DNA from: Alicyclobacillus suci
GTDB lineage: Bacteria > Bacillota > Bacilli > Alicyclobacillales > Alicyclobacillaceae
DNA length: 64,000 bases
Assembly: GCF_017329615.1 (NCBI RefSeq)
Contig: NZ_JAFMTW010000011.1
Span: 1-64,000 of the forward strand
Reading direction: 5' to 3'
Shown one piece after another: positions 19,042-28,290 of this stretch. The number at the start of each line of letters is the position of its first letter. Position 1 is the first letter of the stretch. The position numbers and the translations under genes were made by a program. Under the pieces are notes generated by a model. It saw only the letters and a list, made by a program, of their open reading frames with translations. It did no database searches and was not told the DNA's origin.

Positions 19042-19262
19042 ACTAAATCCCTCATTTCTCACTGAAATTCGAGCGATGTGTCAAGGTAAAATGTTGTATA
19101 GATGTGCACATATTTGTATTACTGATCAATTGGTTGTGAATGTGTGCGGTGAAGTCATCACCTCCTGATTGATTTCAGGAGTGGAAAGGGAAGATGAGCG
19201 TGGGGACCGACGACCGGGTGCGTCACCGATCCCACACGTGGTTACACAGGTCAGGTATGTTC

Positions 19263-21218
19263 TTATTCCGCGTCTTTATATTGAGCCTTCAGGGCATCGA
19301 CGACGCTGGGATCAGCTAAGGTGGTTGTATCCCCGAGGACACGGCCCTCCGCGATGTCCCGGAGTAAGCGACGCATGATCTTCGCGCTGCGCGTCTTTGG
19401 CAGTTCAGCTGCGAAAATGATTTCCTCGGGACGCGCCATCGCGCCGATTTGCTCAACGACGGTCTGTTTCAGGTCTGCCACGAGTTGCTCGTCTGGCGTA
19501 ATACCGTCTCGCACCGTCACGAACGCGGTGATAGCTTGCCCCTTGACGTCGTGTGACCGGCCGATTACGGCGGCTTCGGCGACTGCCGGGTGTGCGACTA
19601 GGGCACTTTCCACTTCTGCTGTGCCAATTCGGTGCCCCGAGACGTTAATGACGTCGTCGATGCGTCCCAAAATCCACACGTAACCATCTGCATCTACGTG
19701 GGCGCCGTCGCCGGGGAGGTAGATCCCTTCGAATTTCCCGAAATACGTATCGCGATAACGCGCATCATCTTGCCATACGGTCCGTAGCATGGATGGCCAC
19801 GGCTTCTTGATGACGAGGTAGCCACCATTCTCAAAGCCCACAGATTCGCCGTTTTCATCCACCACGTCGATGTCGATGCCGGGTACCGCACGCGTTGCAC
19901 TACCTGGTTTGGTCGGGACGATGCCAGGTAGTGGTGCAATCATGGCGCAACCAGTCTCCGTTTGCCACCAGGTATCGACGATGGGGCAGGTACCGCGCCC
20001 GACATGTTGGTGAAACCACATCCAGGCCTCTGGGTTAATAGGTTCGCCGACGGTACCAAGCAGGCGGAGTGTACTCAAATCGTGTGATGCCGGATACGAT
20101 TCGCCCCACTTCATAAACGTGCGAATTAACGTCGGTGCGGTATAAAGGACTGTGACACCGTATTTCTCAATAATTTGCCAATACCTATCCCGCGTGGGGT
20201 AATCGGGTCCCCCTTCGTACATCACCACGGTGGTGCCAGCGGACAGTGGACCGTAGACGAGATAGGTGTGGCCTGTGACCCAGCCGATATCCGCTGTACA
20301 GAACCAGACGTCACTGTCTTTGATGTCAAACACGGAGCGCATCGACGTATTCGCACCCGTTAGGTAACCGCCAGTCGAGTGAACAATTCCTTTCGGTTTT
20401 CCTGTTGTTCCGGAGGTGTACAGGAGGTAAAGAACGTCTTCCGAGTCCATTGGCTCCGGTTCAAATGGCGTTGTCGGTGATTCATTCAAAAGCGTATGCC
20501 AATACACATCGCGATTCTCCTGCATCGTGATGCCTGCCGCCTCACCAATCCTTTGGACGACGACGACTTTCTCGACAGGCGTTTTTACAAGGGCTTCGTC
20601 GGCGTTGGCTTTGAGCGGGATGATGCCGCCGCGCCTCCACCCCCCATCGGCTGTGATGAGCACTTTTGACTTTGCGTCCTCCAGGCGCTGTTGTAGCGAT
20701 TGGCTGGAGAATCCGGCAAAGACCACGGAGTGAATGGCACCGATTTTGGCTGCCGCCAGCATTGCGATAGGTAGCTCTGGAATCATTGGCAGATAGATGG
20801 TCACTCTATCGCCCTTTTGAACACCTAGGCGCTTGAGTGCGTGCGCGGCTTTGTCCACTTCGCGACGAAGCATATCGTAAGTGAGTACGCGGGTGTCGCC
20901 TGGTTCGCCTTCCCAAATGAGTGCTGCCTTGTTTTTGCGAGGGCCAAACGCATGTCGGTCCACGCAGTTGTACGCGGCATTCAGTTTCCCACCTAGAAAC
21001 CATTCGGCGTGTGGGGGCGTCCATTTGAGAACGGTTTCAAAAGGTTTGAACCAACTTAAATGTAACGCTTGTTCCGACCAGTATGCTTCGGGATCTTGTG
21101 CAGCCTGTTCGTAAATGCGCGCATCGTTGAAGTTTGCTTGTGCCCGGAATTCGTCTGAAGGGGGGAAGGTACGATTTTCGTGCATTAAAGTAGATAGTTT
21201 TTGGGAATCCACACTCAT
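19263..21218 (-). CDS. acsA: Acetyl-CoA synthetase
   Basis: AMP-forming ligation of acetate to CoA in the cytoplasm. 651 residues, the usual length. Seen are [20 protein letters not shown] (about residue 265), the TWWQTETG motif (about 415) and the C-terminal catalytic loop [10 protein letters not shown], whose Lys is the regulatory acetylation site. The family normally reads KTRSGKIMRR, so Gly to Ala here is a small oddity. ATG at 21218 has AAAGGGG eight bases upstream; an upstream frame start lacks support. A small dyad (19163-19185) lies between it and the transporter. Confidence 0.96.
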   Translation of the reverse strand: MSVDSQKLSTLMHENRTFPPSDEFRAQANFNDARIYEQAAQDPEAYWSEQALHLSWFKPFETVLKWTPPHAEWFLGGKLNAAYNCVDRHAFGPRKNKAALIWEGEPGDTRVLTYDMLRREVDKAAHALKRLGVQKGDRVTIYLPMIPELPIAMLAAAKIGAIHSVVFAGFSSQSLQQRLEDAKSKVLITADGGWRRGGIIPLKANADEALVKTPVEKVVVVQRIGEAAGITMQENRDVYWHTLLNESPTTPFEPEPMDSEDVLYLLYTSGTTGKPKGIVHSTGGYLTGANTSMRSVFDIKDSDVWFCTADIGWVTGHTYLVYGPLSAGTTVVMYEGGPDYPTRDRYWQIIEKYGVTVLYTAPTLIRTFMKWGESYPASHDLSTLRLLGTVGEPINPEAWMWFHQHVGRGTCPIVDTWWQTETGCAMIAPLPGIVPTKPGSATRAVPGIDIDVVDENGESVGFENGGYLVIKKPWPSMLRTVWQDDARYRDTYFGKFEGIYLPGDGAHVDADGYVWILGRIDDVINVSGHRIGTAEVESALVAHPAVAEAAVIGRSHDVKGQAITAFVTVRDGITPDEQLVADLKQTVVEQIGAMARPEEIIFAAELPKTRSAKIMRRLLRDIAEGRVLGDTTTLADPSVVDALKAQYKDAE

Positions 21219-21311
21219 TAGGTATACCCCTTTCGACCGGCGTTTAAAATCGTCACTATACCCATTATATTTCAAAAATAAAGATTCTCAACAGGCATGT
21301 AGAAACCGAAA

Positions 21312-21360
21312 TGGGCTGACCCAGGGTGCAAATGGATTCGCACTACGCTTGGTCAGCCCA
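21312..21360 (-). terminator. Terminator-like hairpin after the DUF1292 gene
   Basis: TGGGCTGACC (21312-21321) pairs with GGTCAGCCCA (21351-21360); an inner GTGC/GCAC pairing extends the stem. The T content afterwards on the minus strand is modest. Confidence 0.65.
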
Positions 21361-21381
21361 CGTATGGTCGGAGACTATATG

Positions 21382-21702
21382 TTATTGTTCTTCGTCTTCC
21401 GCTTCATCATCGAACAAATCGTCGTTGTACGCATCGACGACTTTTTGCCATTCGTCGTCATTGTCGATTTCGGAGAGAACCATCTGGTCGCCTTCTTCTC
21501 CATCGATGCGGAAAATAACGCCTTCTTCGGTTTCGTTGTCGACTGGCAGCAAAACTGCGTAATCTTTACCGTCTACCGTCAAAACTTCACCGAGGACAAA
21601 TTGATGCTCTTGACCATTCTCGTCTTCGAGAATGATGACTTCGTCTTCGTCGTGTTCATGTTCATGTTCATGGTCATGCGAGTGTTGATGCTCGTCCGCC
21701 AT
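21382..21702 (-). CDS. DUF1292-family small acidic protein (YrzB-like)
   Basis: 106 residues, very acidic, with a His/Asp/Glu-rich N-terminus (HQHSHDHEHEHEHDED) that could bind metal. The core is ILEDENGQEHQFVLGEVLTV and YAVLLPVD, typical of DUF1292 (B. subtilis YrzB). Function unknown. In B. subtilis the relative is near alaS/yrrL/yrrK, which are not seen here. ATG at 21702 chosen by homology; its ribosome site is weak. Confidence 0.8.
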   Translation of the reverse strand: MADEHQHSHDHEHEHEHDEDEVIILEDENGQEHQFVLGEVLTVDGKDYAVLLPVDNETEEGVIFRIDGEEGDQMVLSEIDNDDEWQKVVDAYNDDLFDDEAEDEEQ

Positions 21703-21826
21703 CAGTGCTTCATTCCCATCCGTTATCAAAATTTGGCTCAATACCACGTTTGCCCAGCATATCATCGTTCGAATGCACTGTCAACGAACCTGTGATGTAC
21801 CCCATAAAACCAGGCTTGCCGGCAAA

Positions 21827-22195
21827 TCAGGCGCGGTCCTCGGTGCGCTTTTCCACTGCAGCCGACAGTCGGCTGGAGATAGCATCCAAAAGGTCATTCA
21901 GCTTTTCCTGTGCTTCCTCGAACGCCTGAACTTCTGGCATGGCATTTAGTTTACCCAGTAATTCATCCGCTTCTTCAAGTAAATAGCTATAATGTAGCGG
22001 CGGAACCCGTCGAGCCTGGAATTCTGCAATTTGTTCTCGCAGTTCGAACAACCGGCGCCGCAGGTTCATCGCTTCGCCATTTGCCTCCATGCGAGCTTCG
22101 GCGGCGCGATAGCTGCGAACTTCAGGCAAATGCAAAATCAGTTCGGCGAGTTCATCCGCCTGGACGATTAGGTCAATTCTGTCCAACGCGTTCAC
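21827..22195 (-). CDS. YlbF/YmcA-family protein
   Basis: 122 residues, mainly helical, with the Com_YlbF pattern: ILHLPEVRSYRAAEARMEAN, LLEEADELLGKLNAMPEVQAFEEAQEKLNDLL. In B. subtilis YlbF and YmcA act with YaaT in the Ric complex, which promotes RNase Y-dependent mRNA maturation and affects competence, biofilm and sporulation. Which paralogue this is cannot be told from sequence alone. No signal peptide or membrane segment. Confidence 0.85.
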   Translation of the reverse strand: MNALDRIDLIVQADELAELILHLPEVRSYRAAEARMEANGEAMNLRRRLFELREQIAEFQARRVPPLHYSYLLEEADELLGKLNAMPEVQAFEEAQEKLNDLLDAISSRLSAAVEKRTEDRA

Positions 22196-22210
22196 CTACC
22201 GTGGGTTTTA

Positions 22211-22435
22211 TCATGTATTGAGATGCGTTCTATCTCCGTGCCGGTCGTGCATGTGATTGTATTGCTTGTATGGTCGAGTCGGCGCAGTTTCTATAAAGTC
22301 GCTCACGATGGCCAAAATAATTCCACAGACCATCAAGCTGGCAAGTGCAATGTAATTGTGAACTACAATACCCACGAGAACGAGGGCAAACAGCAGACTA
22401 AACAACACGTACCGCAGGGCTCGAGTCTTTTGCAC
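22211..22435 (-). CDS. Small two-segment membrane protein
   Basis: 74 residues from GTG 22435, which has GGAGGG six bases upstream. Two adjacent hydrophobic stretches, YVLFSLLFALVLVGIVVHN and YIALASLMVCGIILAIVSDFI, are followed by a polar His/Arg/Asp-rich tail. A TATAAT lies upstream on the minus strand (about 22460). Resembles conserved Bacillota small membrane proteins of unknown role; I do not recognise a named family. The longer frame to 22624 runs through the upstream terminator and is not credible. Confidence 0.7.
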   Translation of the reverse strand: MQKTRALRYVLFSLLFALVLVGIVVHNYIALASLMVCGIILAIVSDFIETAPTRPYKQYNHMHDRHGDRTHLNT

Positions 22436-22528
22436 GGCAATCCCTCCAGGGCCATTTCCTTTATTATACGACACAATGGCACATGTCATCAGTGTATTGA
22501 CGCGTGTGAGCGCACGCACGGTTCTGTC

Positions 22529-22568
22529 AAAAAAACTTGGTGCTGCGCGTGAGGCACAACACCAAGTT
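22529..22568 (-). terminator. Rho-independent terminator after the IDEAL-domain gene
   Basis: On the minus strand AACTTGGTG and CACCAAGTT (22568-22560 and 22542-22534) form a perfect nine-base stem with a 17-nt loop, followed by TTTTTTT counting the last stem bases. Confidence 0.92.
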
Positions 22569-22599
22569 GTGTACGTCGATGATTTAGTTTTCGGTGCGG

Positions 22600-23091
22600 T
22601 TACAAAAAACGACGCGCTCTCCATGTCTGGCGGTCATCTTCTTGTTGCAGGCTGGCCAATTCCTTGACGGCCGCTTCAAACGCGAACTTATCACGCTCAT
22701 CCAACGCCTTGTCAATCCGCTGTTTCACTTGTTCGCGCAATTTTGCCCGCTCTTCGACTTCGGACAATACTTGTTGCACTTCTGGCGGGATTGGCAGATC
22801 TGGTAGATTTACAAACAAGTACAATTTTTCCGAAGCAGTCGCCGGCTGGGTGAAAAACGTTTGCAGGAGTTGCAAAACCTCATCCGGCTGGCTCACTTTT
22901 TTAATACGTCCATGAATCGGAATCCGAGCAATCATGCCATGACGTCCAATAATCAACAACGGTACATTTTCTAAGACGATGTTCGTCGCTTCAAGCTGCG
23001 CATGACGTGCGGCAAGATAGTCGATGACGGAGTCCGCTCCACTGGGAAGAAGTTTCGTTTTCAGTGTGAGAATTTCGTCCTTGGTCATCAT
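22600..23091 (-). CDS. IDEAL-domain protein, function unknown
   Basis: 163 residues from ATG 23091 (AAGGGAG eight bases upstream). The C-terminal part RIDKALDERDKFAFEAAVKEL (about 127-147) fits the IDEAL domain, a short helical module in several Bacillus proteins of unknown or competence-linked role. The N-terminal ~110 residues, with MMTKDEILTLKTKLLPSG and LLIIGRHGMIARIPIHGRIKKV, match no family I can name. Cytoplasmic, single-gene unit with its own terminator. Confidence 0.7.
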   Translation of the reverse strand: MMTKDEILTLKTKLLPSGADSVIDYLAARHAQLEATNIVLENVPLLIIGRHGMIARIPIHGRIKKVSQPDEVLQLLQTFFTQPATASEKLYLFVNLPDLPIPPEVQQVLSEVEERAKLREQVKQRIDKALDERDKFAFEAAVKELASLQQEDDRQTWRARRFL

Positions 23092-23333
23092 CGAGATCAC
23101 TCCCTTTGCAGTCGGAGTTCCTTGTTCTTGTATCATACGTCGTGCTAACACCATTTGGTCTTACACAGGCGCCTAGACACTTGCGAAGTGGCGTGTGCAA
23201 ATCGTGTGCAATTATTGTAGCAAATTGACGCCAGTGAAGAAAGTGAAATCATTTTGTGTTGGCAGGATAAACAGCCTTTACCGGTCTAGCCAGTTGCGTC
23301 GCGGTAGATACTACTTGCGGAGGGGATGGGGAT

Positions 23334-23534
23334 ATGGACGAGTGGGTGTATTTTGCCGGGCTATACGAGTCAAAGTTTGAAGCGTACTGTGCCGTGATGT
23401 GGGTTGAAGCAGACGAACGCATTCGGCGGACTGCTCGTCCCACCAATGTCGAGGTGTACCGTGCGAAAAGCGGCAAATACGGCGTTCGGTTTCGCCGGCA
23501 AGAGGCCTCTGTGCCATCCGCACGTTGGCTGTAA
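23334..23534 (+). CDS. Small hypothetical protein, 66 residues
   Basis: ATG 23334 follows GGAGGGG at good spacing, and a terminator follows, which supports a real gene. Sequence: an acidic, aromatic N-terminal half (MDEWVYFAGLYESKFEAYC) and a basic C-terminal half (YRAKSGKYGVRFRRQEA). Soluble, no signal peptide, no recognised family. Confidence 0.65.
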   Translation: MDEWVYFAGLYESKFEAYCAVMWVEADERIRRTARPTNVEVYRAKSGKYGVRFRRQEASVPSARWL

Positions 23535-23569
23535 TCCGTGTATCCATCGTTCATTTTAACCCAGTTGAA

Positions 23570-23614
23570 CAAAGCGCGGGCTGCCCAACATTGTTGGCAA
23601 CCCGCGCTTTGTTT
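23570..23614. terminator. Bidirectional terminator between convergent genes
   Basis: CAAAGCGCGGG (23570-23580) pairs with CCCGCGCTTTG (23601-23611), with T-rich sequence after the plus-strand side and AAC/GTT-rich flanks on the other. An outer AACCCAGT/ACTGGGTT pair extends it. It serves the genes at 23334 (+) and 23621 (-). Confidence 0.85.
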
Positions 23615-23620
23615 GTGAAC

Positions 23621-23983
23621 TCACTGGGTTTGATGTTCCATCTTTGTGTAGGATGGAATATCGTAGTTGTCGCTTCCGTCAGCGTTCGGTTGCTTGGATG
23701 AAGCGTGGGAGTCGTTTCGCGATGATGATTGCGAAGAACGGGATGATTTTTGATTGGTCAAACGCTCGGTAACAGCTTGCATGGGACACCAGCCAGTTGC
23801 GCCTTCTGCCAATTTCATCGCGCCAAACGACCATAGAATCGTTCTTGTCGTTGGCGAAACGCGGCGCCGCGAGGCAACACCAAGTGCCAACAAACCCGTT
23901 ACCATTCGCACATACTTATCTACTGTACTCAGGTTTTGTTCCACAACGCGCACACCCTTCCTTGGATTATCAACAGTATTCAC
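23621..23983 (-). CDS. DUF2892-family inner-membrane protein
   Basis: 120 residues. The first half, NLSTVDKYVRMVTGLLALG and LWSFGAMKLAEGATGWCPMQAV, is the DUF2892 pattern, with two short hydrophobic segments and a Cys in GWCP. The C-terminal ~45 residues are a Ser/Asn/Gln-rich low-complexity tail. Role unknown; some relatives are fused to rhodanese domains. It faces away from clpP, and the CtsR-like site lies in the shared upstream region. Confidence 0.75.
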   Translation of the reverse strand: MNTVDNPRKGVRVVEQNLSTVDKYVRMVTGLLALGVASRRRVSPTTRTILWSFGAMKLAEGATGWCPMQAVTERLTNQKSSRSSQSSSRNDSHASSKQPNADGSDNYDIPSYTKMEHQTQ

Positions 23984-24024
23984 TGGGACTGCTCTTCCTA
24001 TGAAAAGGATCTTCTATAAAGCGA

Positions 24025-24041
24025 TTTGACCTTTCTTGACT
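24025..24041 (-). promoter_or_regulatory. CtsR operator upstream of clpP
   Basis: The minus strand reads AGTCAAG-AAA-GGTCAAA, matching the CtsR heptad repeat (A/GGTCAAA-NAN-A/GGTCAAA) at all but one fixed base. Position 59-75 bp before the clpP start fits repression of clpP in unstressed cells. ctsR is not in the window. Confidence 0.75.
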
Positions 24042-24099
24042 AAATGCTGTTTTTGCTGCATCATGGGTATCGTAGTAATGAATAAGGAGGCGTGTAGGG

Positions 24100-24678
24100 A
24101 TGAGTCTGATTCCGTATGTTGTTGAACAGACATCGCGAGGAGAGCGCAGTTACGATATTTATTCAAGGCTGTTGAAGGACCGTATTGTGTTCTTGGGGAC
24201 GGCGATTGACGACGATGTCGCAAACGCCGTTGTGGCGCAATTGTTGTTCTTAGCGGCCGATGATCCAGAAAAGGATATTCAAATGTACATAAACAGCCCG
24301 GGTGGGTCTGTGTCAGCTGGACTGGCCATCTATGACACGATGCAACATATCAAGCCGGATGTGAGCACAATGTGCGTCGGCATGGCTGCGAGCATGGGGG
24401 CCGTGTTGTTGACCGCCGGAGCGAAAGGCAAGCGGTACGCATTGCCAAATTCGGAAGTGATGATTCACCAGCCACTCGGTGGAGCGCGCGGGCAGGCTTC
24501 TGATATCGAGATTCACGCGAAGCACATTTTGAAAACCCGTGAGAAGTTGAACAAAATTCTCAGTGAGCGCTCCGGGCAGCCATTGGAGCGGGTCGCGCGC
24601 GATACCGACCGCGACAACTTCATGTCGGCGCAAGAAGCGAAGGAATACGGGTTGATTGACGAAGTGATTGTTCGCTGA
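24100..24678 (+). CDS. clpP: ATP-dependent Clp protease proteolytic subunit
   Basis: Serine protease forming the 14-mer barrel that degrades substrates unfolded by ClpX/ClpC. 192 residues; catalytic triad Ser98 (GMAASMGA), His123 (MIHQPLGG) and Asp172 (DTDRD) all present, and [12 protein letters not shown] forms the oxyanion region. ATG 24100 follows AAGGAGG. Probably controlled by CtsR through the upstream box; a strong terminator makes it a single-gene unit. Confidence 0.97.
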   Translation: MSLIPYVVEQTSRGERSYDIYSRLLKDRIVFLGTAIDDDVANAVVAQLLFLAADDPEKDIQMYINSPGGSVSAGLAIYDTMQHIKPDVSTMCVGMAASMGAVLLTAGAKGKRYALPNSEVMIHQPLGGARGQASDIEIHAKHILKTREKLNKILSERSGQPLERVARDTDRDNFMSAQEAKEYGLIDEVIVR

Positions 24679-24728
24679 TTGCCTGCTGTTGTCGATTGGT
24701 CAGGTACGATAGACCAGTAGTGGAAGTA

Positions 24729-24777
24729 GAAGGCGCGCCACGCAGCATTATGCTGCGTGTTGACGCGCCTTTTTTGA
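24729..24777 (+). terminator. Rho-independent terminator after clpP
   Basis: AAGGCGCG pairs with CGCGCCTT, with an inner ACGCAGCAT/ATGCTGCGT stem, followed by TTTTTT. Confidence 0.9.
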
Positions 24778-24817
24778 TACCATTATGCTTGTACGGACGA
24801 GCGGGAGGGGAGAGACG

Positions 24818-25972
24818 ATGCCAGAAAAAACAATATATCTCGATTACGCTTCGACGTCTCCCTTGTTGGAAGATGTAAAACAGCGCGTGTCCGAGATGCT
24901 CGATGTGTTTGGTAACCCATCGTCCTTGCACCGGATTGGGATGGCTGCTGAAGAGCGGCTGTCGACTGCTCGCACACGGGTTCTGAAGGCGCTTGGCGCT
25001 AAGGCGGGACGACTGGTGTTTACTGGTGGCGGCACGGAAGCGAACAACTTGGCCGTCTTTGGCAGTCTGGCGCTCTTAGAGGGGCGTGGTCGCCATATTG
25101 TGACGACGGCGATAGAGCATCCTGCAGTGCTAGAACCTATCCGGACATTAGAAAAACGCGGGTGGGAAGTAACTTATATTCGACCGGATGGCAACGGGGA
25201 TATTCAGGTAAATGAAGTGCTGGAGGCAATTCGCCCGGATACGGTGTTTGTCTCGATGATGCATGTGAATAACGAGACTGGTGCCATCTTACCGGTGGTC
25301 GAAGTTGCAAAAGCGTTAACCGAGTACCCGAAGATTCGGTTCCATGTCGATGGCACTCAGGCGTTCGGCAAAATTCCGGTGCGTCTGGCGGATACCGCTA
25401 TCGATTTATATACGGTGTCGGCGCATAAAATCGGTGCGCTGAAAGGAACAGGGGGTCTGTATGTCCGCCCGGGGATTAAATTGGAGCCTATCCTGTATGG
25501 GGGTGGCCAAGAATTGGGGACTCGCTCTGGCACGGAGAACGTGTTGGGGGCGGATGTATTTGGTTTAGCGGCGGAAATTGCAGTCAAACGACTGGAGGCT
25601 GAATCGAATGCGTTGGCGACGCGCGAGTGGTTTGTCGATGAACTAGAGCGAATTCCGGGATGGACCGTGCGCAAACCCAAATCGCCATCACCGTATATCG
25701 TAAATGCGTCGCTCAAGGGCTTGCGCGGCGAGGTGATTGTTCACGCGCTTGAGTCCCAAGGTGTTTATGTCTCGTCCGGAAGCGCATGTTCGACCGCGCA
25801 CGGGAAACAGAAGCGCAGTCACGTGTTAGAAGCTATGGGGCTTTCCAAGGACGAAGTTGACGCGGCAGTGCGGTTTTCTTGGCACCCGGGAATCGATAGA
25901 GAAGATTTGGCAAGTGCGCTCACGGTCGTTCGCGAGCAAAGTTCGTGGTTGCGTTCGATGGTTGGCGCTTGA
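24818..25972 (+). CDS. Cysteine desulfurase (NifS/IscS-like, ThiI partner)
   Basis: PLP enzyme taking sulfur from cysteine as an enzyme persulfide. 384 residues from ATG 24818 (GGAGGGGAG upstream). Seen are YLDYASTSP, the GGTEANNLA motif, the PLP lysine in SAHKIGALKG (about residue 206) and the catalytic Cys in SSGSACSTAHG (about 325). It sits 13 bases before thiI, the arrangement of B. subtilis nifZ (ytbJ)-thiI, so its main client is probably ThiI for tRNA 4-thiouridine rather than Fe-S assembly. Confidence 0.93.
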   Translation: MPEKTIYLDYASTSPLLEDVKQRVSEMLDVFGNPSSLHRIGMAAEERLSTARTRVLKALGAKAGRLVFTGGGTEANNLAVFGSLALLEGRGRHIVTTAIEHPAVLEPIRTLEKRGWEVTYIRPDGNGDIQVNEVLEAIRPDTVFVSMMHVNNETGAILPVVEVAKALTEYPKIRFHVDGTQAFGKIPVRLADTAIDLYTVSAHKIGALKGTGGLYVRPGIKLEPILYGGGQELGTRSGTENVLGADVFGLAAEIAVKRLEAESNALATREWFVDELERIPGWTVRKPKSPSPYIVNASLKGLRGEVIVHALESQGVYVSSGSACSTAHGKQKRSHVLEAMGLSKDEVDAAVRFSWHPGIDREDLASALTVVREQSSWLRSMVGA

Positions 25973-25985
25973 GAGGGGTAACGGG

Positions 25986-27164
25986 ATGTTTGACCATATT
26001 TTGGTTCGGTATGGAGAAATCAATACGAAGGGGCAAAACCGCTCACAACTAGAGCGCCTGCTGATGAACAATGTCCAGCAGGCTGTCAAAGCGTGGGAAG
26101 CCGTGAACGTGCGGCGAATCAGCAGTCGCATTCTCGTGCAACTCAATGGTACACCTGCAGAGCCAGTGTTGACGCGACTTACGAAGGTGTTTGGCATCAG
26201 TTCATTGAGTCCAGTCATGGCGGTAAGAGCGGACGTGGAAACCATCACTGAGGCTGCCAATCAGCTGTTCGACAAGCTACCTACTGTACCGCGGACGTTT
26301 AAAGTGGAAGTGAAGCGTGGAAATAAGCGCTTTGTCATGGATAGTCCGACGTTGGCTGGGTACGTGGGCGAGGCGGTGTTGTCTGCGCATGCGGGGCTTA
26401 TAGTCGATGTGCACCATCCAGATGCGACCATTCATATCGATGTGCGAGATGAAGGCGCGTATTTGTACGCGGAAAAAGTTGAGGGTGCGGCAGGTTTACC
26501 TGTGGGGATGAGTGGCCGGGTTTGCGCTTTGTTGTCTGGGGGTATCGACAGTCCGGTTGCCGTTTGGAAGGCGATGAAACGCGGATTGCAAGTAGATCTG
26601 GTTCACTTTCACAGTTTTCCGTTCACGAGCGAGCGAGCGCAGCGCAAAGTAGAGGAATTGACGAGCACCTTGGCAGAATGGTCTCGCGATTTGAATCTTC
26701 ATTTGATTTCTGTGACGGAGACTCAGGCCGCGATTCAAAAATCGTGCCCGGAAGCATTGCGGACGATTCTTTTGCGGCGTATGATGTTTCGGATTTGCGA
26801 AGCTTTGGCAGCGCGCCGGGGATGGTTAGCGTTGGTGACAGGGGATAGTCTCGGCCAAGTGGCCAGTCAAACGTTAGAGGGCATCTACGCGGTCGACTCG
26901 GCCACATCCTTGTCTGTATTGCGCCCGGTAGGGATGGAGGACAAGCAGGATATTATCAATGTGGCTCGTCGCATTGGGACGTTTGAGACATCCATTCAGC
27001 CATATGATGACTGCTGTTCCATATTTGCTCCAAGACATCCAAAGACGCACCCGACATTAAAAGAGGTCGAACGCGCGGAAGAAAAACTGGATGTGCAGCA
27101 GTTAGTTGACACGGCACTTCATTCTGTGGAAGTGAAAAGAATCTCTGCAACTGGTGCACTGTAA
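25986..27164 (+). CDS. thiI: tRNA 4-thiouridine synthase ThiI
   Basis: Adenylates U8 of tRNA and inserts sulfur received from the desulfurase. 392 residues: N-terminal ferredoxin-like and THUMP domains (to about 165), then the PP-loop ALLSGGIDSPVA (about 180) and the family stretch DSLGQVASQTLEG with DDCCSIFAPRHPKTHP. It lacks a C-terminal rhodanese domain, as in Bacillota. ATG 25986 has GAGAGGGG seven bases upstream; a longer upstream frame overlaps the desulfurase and is not supported. Confidence 0.95.
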   Translation: MFDHILVRYGEINTKGQNRSQLERLLMNNVQQAVKAWEAVNVRRISSRILVQLNGTPAEPVLTRLTKVFGISSLSPVMAVRADVETITEAANQLFDKLPTVPRTFKVEVKRGNKRFVMDSPTLAGYVGEAVLSAHAGLIVDVHHPDATIHIDVRDEGAYLYAEKVEGAAGLPVGMSGRVCALLSGGIDSPVAVWKAMKRGLQVDLVHFHSFPFTSERAQRKVEELTSTLAEWSRDLNLHLISVTETQAAIQKSCPEALRTILLRRMMFRICEALAARRGWLALVTGDSLGQVASQTLEGIYAVDSATSLSVLRPVGMEDKQDIINVARRIGTFETSIQPYDDCCSIFAPRHPKTHPTLKEVERAEEKLDVQQLVDTALHSVEVKRISATGAL

Positions 27165-27232
27165 GTTGTCTACAACCTGCGCTTCGCATGCGCGTACACT
27201 GTGTGGGCACACTACCTACAGGAGTGAGGCGT

Positions 27233-27487
27233 ATGGGAATGTTTCGATTGTTGTTTCGGATGTTTCGGCTGTTCTCCATGATTTACACCGTGTTCCGCGG
27301 ATCTAGATCAGCTCGACTGATTTGGCTTGCCAGCGTGCTCTGGCGCATTTTGCGTCGACGTGATGGCGTGTTACAATCGCCGCGCGTGGTGTTTACGTTT
27401 GTCGGACCGCACGACGAGAAAATTTACCGCCGTCGCGGCTGGCGCCGGATTGCCAGTGGAGATGACCAACGTCAACCATTGAAATAG
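27233..27487 (+). CDS. Small basic protein, possibly membrane-associated
   Basis: 84 residues from ATG 27233, behind AGGAGTGAGG. The N-terminal half is hydrophobic and basic (FRLLFRMFRLFSMIYTVFRG), then RSARLIWLASVLWRILRRR; the end is polar. It may be an amphipathic membrane-surface protein. No family recognised. Follows thiI by 68 bp and ends at a terminator. Confidence 0.6.
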   Translation: MGMFRLLFRMFRLFSMIYTVFRGSRSARLIWLASVLWRILRRRDGVLQSPRVVFTFVGPHDEKIYRRRGWRRIASGDDQRQPLK

Positions 27488-27504
27488 GGATGTTGCAATA
27501 AAAA

Positions 27505-27534
27505 AGCGGTGATCGAGAGATCATCGCTTTTTTG
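27505..27534 (+). terminator. Rho-independent terminator
   Basis: AGCGGTGATC (27505-27514) and GATCATCGCT (27519-27528) with a four-base loop, followed by TTTTT. Confidence 0.92.
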
Positions 27535-27645
27535 ACGTTTAACCACTCTCAGATTTGGTTATAACAAATGATAGTCTCGTGATAACTCATAGCAAGGCAT
27601 GTGCGGGCAATCAGTACAACACGATGAACTTTAGGAGGGAACTTC

Positions 27646-28290
27646 ATGCGTCAATCAAACCGAGCCATGCGTCAGGATGCATGGACCACAGAGGACGACG
27701 AAATTCTAGCGGAAATTGTCCTCAAACATATCAAACAAGGCAGCACGCAGTTAGCGGGGTTTAATGAAGCATCGCGGCGACTTGGGCGGACGGCTGCCGC
27801 TTGTGGGTTCCGCTGGAACGCGTGTGTTCGTAAACAACAGCGAAATATTATCGAAATGGCAAAAGAAGAACGCAAGCGCAGTAAATCGGAACGCGTACAG
27901 GCGCAAATGGAGGGTGGAGATCTCGACCATCCAACCGCGACGTTGATGTCGTGGGCGCAAGTACTCCGCTTCTTGCGCCAGGAAAAAAATACGGCGCAAG
28001 AGTGGGCATCGCGTTGGCGCAATGCGGAACGTCAAGCCAATGAGTGGAAGAATCGGTTTCGCGAGTTGCAAGAAGAACATCGTAAAATGCGGGAAGAGTT
28101 CTTGCAACTTCGCAGCGATTACGAGACCGTGGCAAAGGATTACAAAGCGTTGGTCGAGATTATGGAACGCGCGCGCAAAGCGGCTGTCTTCGACGAAACG
28201 CAGTTGTCTGAAGGGTTTATGTACCAAATCGACGAATTTGGGAATTTGGAGCGTATCGACCACGTCGAACCAATGGAGCGAGCCGAATAA
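27646..28290 (+). CDS. rsfA: Prespore-specific regulator, RsfA family
   Basis: 214 residues. N-terminal Myb/SANT-like DNA-binding region (about 8-70): AWTTEDDEILAEIVLKHIKQG, then LGRTAAACGFRWNACVRKQ. The C-terminal half is a long coiled coil (about 115-180). In B. subtilis RsfA fine-tunes sigma-F-dependent genes in the forespore. ATG 27646 follows AGGAGGG. No full sigma-F promoter was found upstream. The stop codon lies inside the loop of a terminator. Confidence 0.9.
   Translation: MRQSNRAMRQDAWTTEDDEILAEIVLKHIKQGSTQLAGFNEASRRLGRTAAACGFRWNACVRKQQRNIIEMAKEERKRSKSERVQAQMEGGDLDHPTATLMSWAQVLRFLRQEKNTAQEWASRWRNAERQANEWKNRFRELQEEHRKMREEFLQLRSDYETVAKDYKALVEIMERARKAAVFDETQLSEGFMYQIDEFGNLERIDHVEPMERAE

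Noticed and set aside
19161-19185. Tiny minus-strand frame after AGGAGGTGATG between acsA and the transporter
   Set aside because: The ATG touches the ribosome-site-like bases, the frame is only ten codons, and the bases lie in a hairpin.
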